From: Sandaracinaceae bacterium
GTDB taxonomy: Bacteria > Myxococcota_A > Polyangia > Polyangiales > Sandaracinaceae
Direction of reading: 5' to 3'
Assembly (NCBI GenBank): GCA_020633195.1
Contig: JACKEC010000018.1
Span: forward strand, 496,001-560,000
Length of the DNA: 64,000 nt
Positions within the stretch are counted from its first letter, which is position 1. Each line of letters opens with the position of its first letter. This document shows, one piece after another, positions 8,829 through 17,217 of the stretch. The notes beneath the pieces are model-generated. The model was given only the letters and a program-made list of their open reading frames with translations. It did no database searches and had not been told where the DNA came from. The translations under genes were made by a program, and so were the position numbers.

Positions 8829-8867
8829 GTCACCCGAGGGGTGACACGTCGCCTCGCCGGATGTCAC
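8829..8867. promoter_or_regulatory. Candidate operator with three GTCAC half-sites
   Basis: GTCACCC (8829-8835) and GGGTGAC (8839-8845) form a perfect 7-bp inverted repeat with a GAG loop. GTGACA (8841-8846) and TGTCAC (8862-8867) form a second inverted repeat with a 15-bp spacer. The site lies between the divergent protease (8757) and the transporter-like fusion gene (8920), so it could control either or both. Confidence 0.35.
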
Positions 8868-8919
8868 CTTCCGCCGGACGGAACAGCCGGGCCGGCCCCG
8901 CGCGTTCGCACCTCTTCTG

Positions 8920-11900
8920 ATGGCGACCTCTCCCCCGCCTTCCTCGCGCTTCGCCCTCGGAGCGCTCCTCGGCGCCCTCTGCTTCGCCTCCGGCGTCGCG
9001 GGGCTGACCTACGAGGTCGTGTGGCACCGCCTCCTCGCGGTGGTGCTCGGCAACGCGTCCTTCGCGACCGCGGCGGTGCTCGCGGCGGTGATGGGCGGCA
9101 TGGGCGCGGGCGCCCTCGTGATCGGCCGGCGCGCGGATCGAGGCCACCCGCTCCGACTCTACGCTGCGCTCGAGCTCGGCCTCGGCCTCGCCGCGCTCGC
9201 GGTCCCCACCCTCGCGACGCTCGCCGACGACGCCTCGCTGGACCTGCTGCGCGCGGTCGGGCCGGGCTGGCCGTCCTTCGTCGTGCGCTTCGCGGTCGCG
9301 GGCGGCGTCGTGCTCGCCCCCGCGTTCCTGCTCGGCGCGACCCTCCCCGCGCTCGCGCGGACCGCCGAGCTGATCCTCCCCGACGGCCCCGACCGCGTGG
9401 GCCGGGGCGTCGGCTTCGTCTACGCGCTCAACACCGCCGGCGCCGCGCTCGGCTGCGTCGTCACCGGCTACGTGCTCCTCGGCGCTTGGGGCGTCCGCGC
9501 GACGTCGACGACGGCCGCCTGCGTCGACCTCGGGGTCGGCGCGATCGCGCTCGCGCTGTCGCTCACCGTCGCGCGGAGGCTGCCCGCGCCGGCGCCCCGC
9601 GCCGAGGATCCCATCGAGGAGCCGCGCGCTCTTCCGCGCTCGACAGTCCTCGCGCTGTCGCTGGTGAGCGGCGTCGTCGTCCTCGGCCTCGAGACGGTGT
9701 GGACACGCGTCTTCCTCATCGTGTTCGGGCACGACGTGCACGCGTTCAGCGCGATGCTCGCGTCGGTGCTCGGCGGCCTCGCGCTCGGGGCCGCGCTCCA
9801 CCGAGCCCTCCCCGCCGCGGCGCGGCGCCACGATCGCCTCGTGCCCGCGCTCTTCGGCGCGCTCGGGGTCGTCGCGCTCGGGTCGCTGGCGTTCGTGGGG
9901 CGGCGCTACCTCGCCGACGGCCTCGACGTGCTCGCGATCGACGCCGCCGTGTCCATCACGCGCTCCGAGGTGCGCGGCATGGTGCTGCAAGCCGTCTTCG
10001 CCGCGACGACGATCGTCCCCACCGCGATGCTCGCCGGCGCCATCTTCCCCGCGCTCTGCGCTCGTCACCCCGCCCACAGCGCGGGCCTCGGCGCGGGCGA
10101 GGTCCTCGCCGCGAACACCGTCGGCACGCTGATCGGACCGCTCCTCACGCCGCTCTTGCTCGTGCCCGCGATCGGGATCCAGGGCGCCGCGACCGCGCTC
10201 GCCGGCTGCGCGACCGTCGCGGGGGGCCTGGCCGCGATGCGGAGCGACGACGCGCGCCGCGTCGCCTTCGCAGGGGGCCTGCTCGCCGCGCTCGCGCTCG
10301 CCGCGGTCGCCGTGCCGACCGCCCTCCCCCGCCGGATGCTCGCGCGCAAGATCGGGCCCGCGCACCTCGACTTCGAGGTCTACCGCGAGGGCCGGAGCGC
10401 GACCGTCGCGGTCGTGCGCAACCAGATCAACGGCGAGCGGCAGCTCTTCGTGAACGGCATCAACGAGGTCACCACGCGCCTCGTCCACGATCAGTCCTTC
10501 GCGCTGCTCGGCCACCTCGGCCCGCTGCTGTCGCCGCGCCCCGAGCGGGTCGCCGTCATCTGCCTCGGCGCGGGCCTGTCGGCGGGCGCCGTCGCGCAGC
10601 ACGACGACGTCGAGCAGCTCTCGATCATCGATCTCGAGCCCGCCGTGGTCGCGGGCGCGGAGCGCTTCGGTCGCATGAACCACCGCGTGCTCGACGATCC
10701 GCGCACGCGGCTCATCATCGACGACGGGCGCGCGCACCTCCGGACCACCGAGGAGCGCTACGACGTCATCGTCCTCGACTCCACGCACCCGCGCGCGGTC
10801 GACTCCTGGATCCTCTACACGCGCGAGTTCTACGAGCTCGCCCGGGACCGCCTCGACGACGACGGCGTGCTCGTGCAGTGGCTGCCGCTGCACGGGCTCT
10901 CGGTGGACGAGTTCCGGATCCTCGTCGGCACCTTCCGCGACACGTTCGAGGACGCCACGCTCTGGACCAACGTCGGCTTCGAGCCCTACGGCCAGGTCGC
11001 CTACTCGCTGCTCGTCGGCACCCGCGGCGGGATGCGGATCGACCCCGACGCGCTCGCGCTCCGCGTCGCGGAGCCCCGCGTGCAGGCGGCGCTCGCCCCG
11101 TGGGGCCTCGGCAGCGCCGCCGAGATCCTCGAGTGCCTCCACGCGGGGCCCGACACGCTCGCGCGCTGGAGCGAGGGCCTCCCCGTCAACACCGACGACC
11201 ACCCGATCACGCACTTCGTCACCGACTTCACGCGCTCCGCGCCGATGACGCCCGACCGGCTGCTCGAGGCGTTCGCGCCGCCCGACGAGCTCCTGCGCCG
11301 CGCCGACCCGACGCTGCTCGTGGACCTCGACCGGCGCTGGCAGGCGCAAGGTCTCTTGCTGTCGGGCAACCTCCCGCGCGCCGCCGAGGTCTGCGCGGGC
11401 TGCGCGAAGCCGCCGATGTTCCTCGCCGCGATGCGGACCGGGCCGGGCTACTACCGGGCGCTCGGCATGCGCTACCGGGACGACCCCGAGCGGTCGATGG
11501 AGGTCGCGGCCGGCCTCGCGCTGCACGGCCTCGGCGCCGAGGCGGTGGAGGTGCTCGAGGAGGCGTCCCGGCGGATGCCCGACGACCCGGGGATCCTCGT
11601 GAACCTCGGGCTCCTGCGCGCGTCCGGCGGTGACCTCGAGGGCGCCGCCGAGGCCTACGAGGCCGCCATCCGACTCGACCCCGAGCGAGCCATCGCGCAC
11701 CTCGACCTCGGCCTCGTCGAGCTCGCGGCCGGCGCGGTCGACGGCGCGGTGATCGAGCTCGAGCGCGCGGTCGCCCTCGATCCCGCGCTCGCGCCCGCGC
11801 ACGCCGGCCTCGGCCGCGCGCTCCTGCACCGCGAGGGCGAGGGCGCTCGCGCCGAGGAGGAGCTCCGCGCCGCGCTCGCGCTCGATCCGCGCGACAGGGA

Positions 11901-12135
11901 CGCGCGCGCCAACCTCGGCGAGCTGCTCGCGCGCGGGCGCCGCTGGGATCTGGCCGCCGAGACGCTCGCCGAGGGCGCGCGCTACCACCCGTTCGACCGC
12001 GACCTCCTCTTCGACCTCGCCAACGCGCAGCGGGGCGCCGGCGACGCGGCCGCCGCGCGCGGGACCCTGCGGCGGGTGATCGCGATCGATCCGGGCGACG
12101 AGGGCGCGCGCGACGCGCTGGCGCAGCTCCCCTGA
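8920..12135 (+). CDS. MFS-like / spermidine-synthase-like / TPR fusion membrane protein
   Basis: A 1071-residue protein in three parts. Residues 10-480 hold 12-14 hydrophobic segments, the membrane domain found in 'fused MFS/spermidine synthase' proteins. Residues 490-710 form a Rossmann domain with 'VAVICLGAGLSAGAVA' and an acidic strand 'LSIIDLEPAVV'. The active-site loop reads DSTHP near residue 622 where aminopropyltransferases have DSTDP, so one catalytic Asp is replaced by His and canonical spermidine synthesis is doubtful. Residues 840-1071 carry TPR-like repeats for protein contacts. Such fusions are common in Deltaproteobacteria, with unknown transport or sensing roles. Confidence 0.8.
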   Translation: MATSPPPSSRFALGALLGALCFASGVAGLTYEVVWHRLLAVVLGNASFATAAVLAAVMGGMGAGALVIGRRADRGHPLRLYAALELGLGLAALAVPTLATLADDASLDLLRAVGPGWPSFVVRFAVAGGVVLAPAFLLGATLPALARTAELILPDGPDRVGRGVGFVYALNTAGAALGCVVTGYVLLGAWGVRATSTTAACVDLGVGAIALALSLTVARRLPAPAPRAEDPIEEPRALPRSTVLALSLVSGVVVLGLETVWTRVFLIVFGHDVHAFSAMLASVLGGLALGAALHRALPAAARRHDRLVPALFGALGVVALGSLAFVGRRYLADGLDVLAIDAAVSITRSEVRGMVLQAVFAATTIVPTAMLAGAIFPALCARHPAHSAGLGAGEVLAANTVGTLIGPLLTPLLLVPAIGIQGAATALAGCATVAGGLAAMRSDDARRVAFAGGLLAALALAAVAVPTALPRRMLARKIGPAHLDFEVYREGRSATVAVVRNQINGERQLFVNGINEVTTRLVHDQSFALLGHLGPLLSPRPERVAVICLGAGLSAGAVAQHDDVEQLSIIDLEPAVVAGAERFGRMNHRVLDDPRTRLIIDDGRAHLRTTEERYDVIVLDSTHPRAVDSWILYTREFYELARDRLDDDGVLVQWLPLHGLSVDEFRILVGTFRDTFEDATLWTNVGFEPYGQVAYSLLVGTRGGMRIDPDALALRVAEPRVQAALAPWGLGSAAEILECLHAGPDTLARWSEGLPVNTDDHPITHFVTDFTRSAPMTPDRLLEAFAPPDELLRRADPTLLVDLDRRWQAQGLLLSGNLPRAAEVCAGCAKPPMFLAAMRTGPGYYRALGMRYRDDPERSMEVAAGLALHGLGAEAVEVLEEASRRMPDDPGILVNLGLLRASGGDLEGAAEAYEAAIRLDPERAIAHLDLGLVELAAGAVDGAVIELERAVALDPALAPAHAGLGRALLHREGEGARAEEELRAALALDPRDRDARANLGELLARGRRWDLAAETLAEGARYHPFDRDLLFDLANAQRGAGDAAAARGTLRRVIAIDPGDEGARDALAQLP

Positions 12136-12172
12136 CGCCGACCTTACGCGAGCGCGTGCTATGGGCAGGCCC

Positions 12173-12697
12173 ATGAACGCTCGGCTCGGCATCGCGCTGC
12201 TCGTCCTCGCGGCGAGCGCTTGTGACTCCACGACCCTCGAGGACGCGGGCGCGCCCCCGGACGCGGCCACCGCCGCGGACGCCGGCGCCGACGCCAGCGT
12301 CGCCGACGCCGGCGGCATGGACGCGGGCACGACCGACGCGGGCCCTGGCACCGGGTCGGACGCGGGCCTCACCGACGCCGGCTCCGACGCCGGCGGCATG
12401 GACGCGGGCGCGACCGACGCGGGCTCGGACGCGGGCGCCACCGACGCCGGCCCGCTGACCGCGGCGACCGCGTGCGACGCGCTCTGCAACCGCCTCTTGA
12501 TCTGCGCGGGGGCGCCGATGAGCGAGCTCGCGATGTGCATCTCGGACTGCACCGCGGACCTCTTGGACTGCTCCGACCCCGAGCTGACCACCCTGCGCGC
12601 GTGCGAGTCCGCGCCGGACGCGTGCGACCTCGATCCGGCGACGATGGCGCCCAAGCTGCTGAGCTGCGTGATGACCGTCGCCTGCGTGATGGGGTGA
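12173..12697 (+). CDS. Cysteine-rich lipoprotein with Asp-Ala-Gly spacer
   Basis: A 174-residue predicted lipoprotein. MNARLGIALLVLAASACDS is the signal peptide, with lipobox ASAC. A spacer of about 75 residues is built from DAG, TDAG and SDAG units encoded by near-identical GC-rich repeats (12280-12460). The C-terminal 75 residues hold eight Cys, starting CDALCNRLLIC, likely a helical disulfide domain like that of the lipoprotein at 7058. ATG at 12173 is chosen over ATG at 12161 because it starts the signal peptide cleanly; GCTATG lies just upstream. Function is unknown. Confidence 0.62.
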   Translation: MNARLGIALLVLAASACDSTTLEDAGAPPDAATAADAGADASVADAGGMDAGTTDAGPGTGSDAGLTDAGSDAGGMDAGATDAGSDAGATDAGPLTAATACDALCNRLLICAGAPMSELAMCISDCTADLLDCSDPELTTLRACESAPDACDLDPATMAPKLLSCVMTVACVMG

Positions 12698-12724
12698 GCG
12701 CCCGCCTTCGGGCGTAAGACGAGC

Positions 12725-15136
12725 GTGCGCTCGCTCCGCGTCGCCGTTCTGCTCCTCGCGTCCTGCGCCGCCGCGCCGGCCCCGCGACCGACCGCCGCGC
12801 CGGCGCCCGAGGCGCCGCCGCCCGTGGCGCTGCCGCCCCTGCCCGAGGGCTGCGTCCCCACGCTGGTCGCGAGCGAGGCCCGGTTCGCGCGGTTCGATCT
12901 CCCCGCCGTGAGCGCGACCGGCGCAGCGCCTCCCGCGGTCGGGTACGCCGGGCTCGTCGCCCGGGTCGCGCCCTCCGGCCCGACCGTCGCCCGCTACGCG
13001 CTCGGCGCGGCCGTCGTCGCCCTCGCGACGCGAGGCGGCTCGATCGACGCGGTCGGCAGGGACGGGAGCGTCTACTCGTTTTCCGGGCTCGACGCGCTCC
13101 CGACGCGGATCGGCGACGTCGGCTCCGAGGCCTACCCCATCCTCCGGGGTCCGCCGGGCGGCCTCGTCGTCCGCGACTCGTCCGTCTACGGGACGCTCCT
13201 CGCGGTCGAGGGCAGCGGCGCGCGGCCACTCCGCGGCGTCCCCGCGTCGAGCGTCGCCGACGCGGCGTTCGTCGACGCGGACCACGCCGTCGTCCTCCTC
13301 GTGGGCGGCCTCGTGGGCCACCTCGCCCACGACACGTTCACCGCCGTCCCCACGGCGCAGCCCGTCCGCGCGCTCGTGCTCGCGCCCGACGGGATCTACG
13401 GCGAGCTCGCCCCGACCCGGGCGCGCACGGACTTCAGTCGCCCGCCCGAGGTCGACCGCGTCCGCCTCGCGGCGATCTCGCTCGACGTCCGCCACCCCGA
13501 CGACCCCGCGCCCCCGCCGCGGAGCTGCCAGGCCGTCGCCCTCGGGCCGACGTGCGAAGCGAGCGTGTGCTCCCACGCGCTCACCGTGACGTGCGGGGGC
13601 GTCGAGCTCGCCGTCGATCCGCTCCCCGGTCCGGAGGCCGCCTGGATTCGAGCCATCGGGCTCGGGACCGACGACCGCTTCCTCTTCGAGTCGGGCGGCT
13701 ACTTCTCCGCGCGCGTCGCCGACGGCCGCGTCCGCTTCGAGCCGCTCGAGCTGCCGCGAGGCTGGAGCCGAGAGCTGGCCCGCGGCTACGGCCCGTGGGT
13801 GCACCTGCCCTCGACGCGCGACCACCACGCCCCGGGCGAGACCGACGTCCTGTTCCGCCTCGACACCGGCGACACGATCGACCTCGGCGCCTTCCGCGGG
13901 CGCGAGCGCTCGACGCTGCTCGCCGATGGCACCCTCGCGGTGCTGCGCCTCGCCGACGACCGACCGCGCCTCGCCATCGGTCCGCTCGGCGAAGCGGGGG
14001 TCTCGATCGACCTACCGGACGACGCGCTCGACGTGGACTTCCTCGACGCGCGCCGCGGCGTCGCCGTCGGCGCGGACGGCGGGACCCTGCGCTTCACGTG
14101 CGACGGTGGCGAGACCTGGCGACCGGTCCCGTTCGAGGGCGGCGAGCGCGCGATGGCCCAGCTCCAGGAAGACCGGGGCGATCAGGCCACCCCCGGCCTC
14201 GTGCGGTGCGAGGACGACGCCTGCGCGATCGCGCTCGCGCCGCCCGTGACCCTCGACTTCGACGCGTCACGCGCCGCGTCCGCCCCGCGCCCGCTCGCGC
14301 CAATCCGACCGACCCCGCCGCGCGGCCCCGACGCGCCGGTCCGCCGCCTCACGTGTCGAGCGGTCGGCCCGCGGCCCGCGTGGACGCGCCCGCCCGCCCC
14401 GACCGTCACGACCTCCGACGCGGGGTGCGCGGTGTCCTGGGAGCGTCGCCTCGGACGCCGCGTCGAGCGCGGGCGCGCCGGCCCGTTCGACTGCGCGCGG
14501 CTCCCCGCCGAGGCGGCCCGCGAGGCCTTCGCGATCACGCGGCTCGGGGTCCTGCTCGGCGACCCACACGCCACCGGCGCGACGTGGATCGTCGACGGCG
14601 GCGAGGCGTACGTCGTGGACCTGCCCGGTCGGCTCCGCGCGCTCTCGCTCTCGGACGGGCGGGTGCTCGTGTACTCGGCGTCTCACACGACCTACGGCCC
14701 GCGCTCGGTGGCGCTCCTCGACGCGACCGGCGTGGCGGCCGAGCGGGCCGTCGACTTCGGCTATCGCGATCCCCACGTGGGCGTCCTCGAAGCGGACGGG
14801 CCCCCGCGGCTCCTCGTGATCCTGGACCCGGCCACCCGAGCCCCGCGCGCGTGGTCGATCCGCATGGACACCGGCCTCCCGGAGGCGCTGACCATCGGGT
14901 GGGACCTCTGCCCGCGCGACCCGCGCCGCTCCGTCGAGAGCAGCGGGCCGACCGCGCTCGTCGCCATGCCCCCGATCTACTTCGACGGTCCGGACGAGCG
15001 CCCCTACGCGTACGCCGCCGCGCTGCGGCTGGGCCCGACGGGGACCTGCCTGGAGCGCGTCCGGTCCTGGCGAGGCGACCTCGAGAGCGACGGCGCGAGG
15101 CTCGAGGGCGAGGGCTTCGTCTGCGAGAGCCCCTGA
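12725..15136 (+). CDS. Large lipoprotein of unknown function
   Basis: An 803-residue predicted lipoprotein starting at GTG. MRSLRVAVLLLASCAAAP has lipobox LASC and is followed by an Ala/Pro-rich spacer. The body is beta-rich with recurrent 'DGxVYSF', 'DGGTLRFTCDGGETW' and 'DGRVLVYS' blocks, which suggests two or more beta-propellers. The block near residue 455 resembles a BNR/Ycf48-type Asp box. Several Cys pairs fit an oxidising compartment. No catalytic motif is visible. It starts 28 bp after the preceding lipoprotein gene, so they may be co-transcribed. The stop forms a CCTGA/TCAGG hairpin with the convergent stop of the next gene. Confidence 0.6.
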   Translation: MRSLRVAVLLLASCAAAPAPRPTAAPAPEAPPPVALPPLPEGCVPTLVASEARFARFDLPAVSATGAAPPAVGYAGLVARVAPSGPTVARYALGAAVVALATRGGSIDAVGRDGSVYSFSGLDALPTRIGDVGSEAYPILRGPPGGLVVRDSSVYGTLLAVEGSGARPLRGVPASSVADAAFVDADHAVVLLVGGLVGHLAHDTFTAVPTAQPVRALVLAPDGIYGELAPTRARTDFSRPPEVDRVRLAAISLDVRHPDDPAPPPRSCQAVALGPTCEASVCSHALTVTCGGVELAVDPLPGPEAAWIRAIGLGTDDRFLFESGGYFSARVADGRVRFEPLELPRGWSRELARGYGPWVHLPSTRDHHAPGETDVLFRLDTGDTIDLGAFRGRERSTLLADGTLAVLRLADDRPRLAIGPLGEAGVSIDLPDDALDVDFLDARRGVAVGADGGTLRFTCDGGETWRPVPFEGGERAMAQLQEDRGDQATPGLVRCEDDACAIALAPPVTLDFDASRAASAPRPLAPIRPTPPRGPDAPVRRLTCRAVGPRPAWTRPPAPTVTTSDAGCAVSWERRLGRRVERGRAGPFDCARLPAEAAREAFAITRLGVLLGDPHATGATWIVDGGEAYVVDLPGRLRALSLSDGRVLVYSASHTTYGPRSVALLDATGVAAERAVDFGYRDPHVGVLEADGPPRLLVILDPATRAPRAWSIRMDTGLPEALTIGWDLCPRDPRRSVESSGPTALVAMPPIYFDGPDERPYAYAAALRLGPTGTCLERVRSWRGDLESDGARLEGEGFVCESP

Positions 15137-15143
15137 CGGAGCC

Positions 15144-15557
15144 TCAGGCCGTCTCCCATTCGCGCGGCAGCCCGAGCCCGGCGAGCAGCGCGTTCCAGCC
15201 GAGGGTGTCGCCGGCCCAGGCCTCCTCGAGCACGCCGAGCCCGTGGACCGCGTGGATCCGGCGCAGCGCGTCGAGCGCGATCACGACGTCGTCGACGTGG
15301 ATCGGGTACGGCAACAGGTCGATCGGCCACGCGACGTAGCGGCCCGCTCGGCGCGCGCGAGCGCGGAGGCCCTCTTCGAGCCGGGCGTCGCGCGAGAGGG
15401 CGTCGAGGCAGGTCGCGAGCGCGGGGAGCGAGCGCGACAGCTCCTCCCGGACCTCGGCCGCGGGGCGACGCGCGACGACCCAGCCGACCGCCGCCAACCA
15501 GGCTCCGAGCAAGACTGCGCCGAGGACCGCCAAGCCCACCATCATCGCGACGGACAT
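15144..15557 (-). CDS. DUF1232 (YkvA-like) membrane protein
   Basis: A 137-residue protein. One transmembrane helix lies at residues 5-28. The DUF1232 signature follows near residues 92-120: 'RYVAWPIDLLPYPIHVDDVV' and a helix rich in Ala/Leu, matching the family consensus of Pro-Ile-Asp-Leu-Ile-Pro followed by a paired Asp. The family's role is not established. ATG at 15557 leaves about 44 bp to the divergent Fur-family gene, so promoters must be compact. Confidence 0.7.
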   Translation of the reverse strand: MSVAMMVGLAVLGAVLLGAWLAAVGWVVARRPAAEVREELSRSLPALATCLDALSRDARLEEGLRARARRAGRYVAWPIDLLPYPIHVDDVVIALDALRRIHAVHGLGVLEEAWAGDTLGWNALLAGLGLPREWETA

Positions 15558-15566
15558 CGTAGCGCG

Positions 15567-15596
15567 TTGACAGGCCCCGGCGCGTGCCCGAGGGTT
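15567..15596 (+). promoter_or_regulatory. Candidate promoter of the Fur-family gene
   Basis: TTGACA (15567-15572) is followed after 18 bp by AGGGTT (15591-15596), 5 nt before ATG at 15602. The -35 is a perfect consensus and the -10 is weak. The short distance to the start codon suggests a leaderless transcript. Confidence 0.4.
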
Positions 15597-15601
15597 TGGC
15601 C

Positions 15602-16009
15602 ATGAAGGACGCTCGCGTAGCCCTCGAAGCGCACGGCATCCGGCCGACCGCGCAGCGCGTGGCGATCGCGAAGTACCTCCTCGGCACCGAGGAGCACCCG
15701 AGCGCCGACCTCGTGTGGGAGCGGGTGCGCGTCCACGCGCCCACCGTCTCGCGCGCGACCGTCTACAACACGCTCGCGATCTTCGTGGAGCACGGCCTCG
15801 TCCGCGCGTACACGCTGACGGAGGGCGCGACGGTGTTCGACCCGCGGACCGAGCCGCACCACCACTTCATCGACGAGGCCACGGGCGCGATCCACGACCT
15901 GCCGTGGGACGCCCTCCGCGTCGAGGGCCTCGAGGCCCTCGACGGGTTCGACGTGACGACCCACCAGGTCGTCCTCCGGGGCACCCGGCGCCCCGGGTCG
16001 AGCGACTGA
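15602..16009 (+). CDS. Fur-family transcriptional regulator
   Basis: A 135-residue DNA-binding repressor-type protein. The winged helix is clear: 'GIRPTAQRVAIAKYLLGTEEHPSADLVWERV', then 'VSRATVYNTLAIFVEHGLV' as the recognition helix. The metal site contains PHHHF with further acidic residues, but the usual CxxC structural zinc motifs are absent: the segment after the HHH reads IDEATG. That is more like the Irr/PerR branch than classical Fur. The metal or peroxide specificity cannot be assigned. ATG at 15602 is chosen; GTG at 15584 is a less likely start. Confidence 0.82.
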   Translation: MKDARVALEAHGIRPTAQRVAIAKYLLGTEEHPSADLVWERVRVHAPTVSRATVYNTLAIFVEHGLVRAYTLTEGATVFDPRTEPHHHFIDEATGAIHDLPWDALRVEGLEALDGFDVTTHQVVLRGTRRPGSSD

Positions 16010-16010
16010 G

Positions 16011-16095
16011 TCCGACGACGCGAAGCGTCGGAGGATCTCAGTGGGGAGCGCGAGGGGCTTGCCCCTCGCCGGAGAGAAATCGCCGGAGGCGATTT
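16011..16095. terminator. Array of three hairpins between convergent genes
   Basis: Three perfect inverted repeats follow one another between the Fur-family gene and sigZ. They are TCCGACG/CGTCGGA (16011-16032, containing the very stable mini-hairpin GCGAAGC at 16020-16026), GCGAGGGGC/GCCCCTCGC with a TT loop (16050-16069), and AAATCGCC/GGCGATTT with a GGA loop (16077-16095). Both genes end into this block, so a bidirectional terminator is the simplest reading. A dispersed palindromic repeat is the alternative. Confidence 0.6.
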
Positions 16096-16114
16096 ATCGA
16101 CAGACTCTCAGCGC

Positions 16115-16657
16115 TCAGCAGCAGGCGCTCGGGGCGCGGCACTCGATCACGGCGCCGCGGCGGTCGAGCTCGATCTCACAGCAGCGCTCGATGCTCTCGC
16201 GCAGCGCCGCTCGGGCTCGCTGCACTCGCGTGCGGGCGCCGCTCGGGGACAGCCCGAGCCGCTCGGCCAGCTCGCGCTGCCCCAGGCCGCCGAGCTCGAC
16301 GAGCTCGAGGGCCTCCCGGTGCCGCGGGGGCAGGTCCTGGATGGCCGACACCAGCCAGCGGCCGACCGTCGCCCGCACCGCCTCCTCGTCACCCGCCGCC
16401 TCCGGCTCGTCGACGAGCCCGTCGACGTCGAGCGACACCTCGCGCCGACCGCGCCGGTGGTGATCGGTGACGACGTTGCGCGCGACCTGGTGGACCCAGC
16501 CGAAGACGCGCGCCGGATCGGTCACCGAGGGCAGGCCGCGATGGATCTTGAGCAAGACGTCTTGCAGCACATCGTCCACGTGGTCGGCGGCGACCCGCCG
16601 CGCGACGAACGCGCGCAGGTCACCCCCGAGCCGCGAGACCAGCTCCTCGGTGCTCAC
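16115..16657 (-). CDS. sigZ: Sigma-70 family (SigZ-like) factor with Cys-rich tail
   Basis: A 180-residue ECF-type sigma factor. Region 2 is 'VDDVLQDVLLKIHRGLPSV' and 'FGWVHQVARNVVTDHHRR'; region 4 is 'LPPRHREALELVELGGLGQR' through 'SGARTRVQRARAAL'. The last 22 residues carry Cys159, Cys160, Cys173, Cys179 and Cys180, which could bind a thiophilic metal or arsenic. GTG at 16657 overlaps the TGA of arsI in a GTGA, so translation is probably coupled. A role in arsenic or metal response is inferred from the neighbour and the Cys tail. No anti-sigma gene is adjacent. Confidence 0.8.
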   Translation of the reverse strand: MSTEELVSRLGGDLRAFVARRVAADHVDDVLQDVLLKIHRGLPSVTDPARVFGWVHQVARNVVTDHHRRGRREVSLDVDGLVDEPEAAGDEEAVRATVGRWLVSAIQDLPPRHREALELVELGGLGQRELAERLGLSPSGARTRVQRARAALRESIERCCEIELDRRGAVIECRAPSACC

Positions 16658-17139
16658 CCGCAGCACCCCGACGAGGGCTCGCAGCACGCCGGCGCCTCGG
16701 TGGAGCAGCAGTCGCTCTGCACCTCACGCGGTCCGCGGACCGGCGAGTGGGGGTCGAGCACCACGAAGACCTCCCACTTGTGGCCGTCGGGGTCGGTCGC
16801 CCAGACCTTGTCCTGCACCGCGTAGCAGCACGCGGTGGCCTCCTCGACCTCGGTCTCGAGGCCGGCGGCGCGCAGGCGCTCGGTGGCCTCCTTCACCGCC
16901 TCGGGCGTCTTCACCTGAACACCGAAGTGCTGCGTCGGGTGAGGCGTCGCCGGATCGGGCACGACGTACACCGAGAGGTTCACCGACGGGTCGGCGGGCT
17001 CGAACTTCGCGTAGCCCTCCCGGACCTTGATCGGCGGGACGCCCAGCATCGTCTCGTAGAAGTGGATCGCCGGCTCGAGGGCCCTCACGGCCAGGCCGAT
17101 GTGCACGCGTCGCTCGGTGGGGAACTGTCCTTCGGTCAT
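16654..17139 (-). CDS. arsI: ArsI/CadI-family heavy-metal resistance metalloenzyme
   Basis: A 161-residue vicinal-oxygen-chelate dioxygenase-type protein. The candidate iron ligands are His13 (VHIGL), His71 (QHFGV) and Glu123 (WEVFVV). The vicinal Cys104-Cys105 (TACCYAVQDKVW) is where ArsI C-As lyases bind trivalent organoarsenicals. ArsI breaks the carbon-arsenic bond of methylarsenite and related compounds. A second Cys cluster closes the protein (CCSTEAPACCEPSSGCCG), which may pass or sense the metalloid. A good Shine-Dalgarno (AAGGAGA, 8 nt) precedes the ATG. It is the first gene of a coupled pair with sigZ. Confidence 0.85.
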   Translation of the reverse strand: MTEGQFPTERRVHIGLAVRALEPAIHFYETMLGVPPIKVREGYAKFEPADPSVNLSVYVVPDPATPHPTQHFGVQVKTPEAVKEATERLRAAGLETEVEEATACCYAVQDKVWATDPDGHKWEVFVVLDPHSPVRGPREVQSDCCSTEAPACCEPSSGCCG

Positions 17140-17217
17140 GTCTCTCGTCTCCTTCTGCCCCTACCGACGGGCGTGGACCGCGACGGACGCACCTCGATGC
17201 GCTAGCGTCCGCGCCGC

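Noticed and set aside
12280..12460. Tandem GC-rich repeats as a CRISPR or VNTR locus
   Set aside because: They encode the in-frame Asp-Ala-Gly spacer of a lipoprotein, a common feature of this genome's lipoproteins.
8830..12861. A 1343-residue open frame on the minus strand
   Set aside because: It is antisense to the MFS/spermidine-synthase/TPR gene, which has clear motifs. The antisense product is Arg/Glu/Ala low complexity with no domain.
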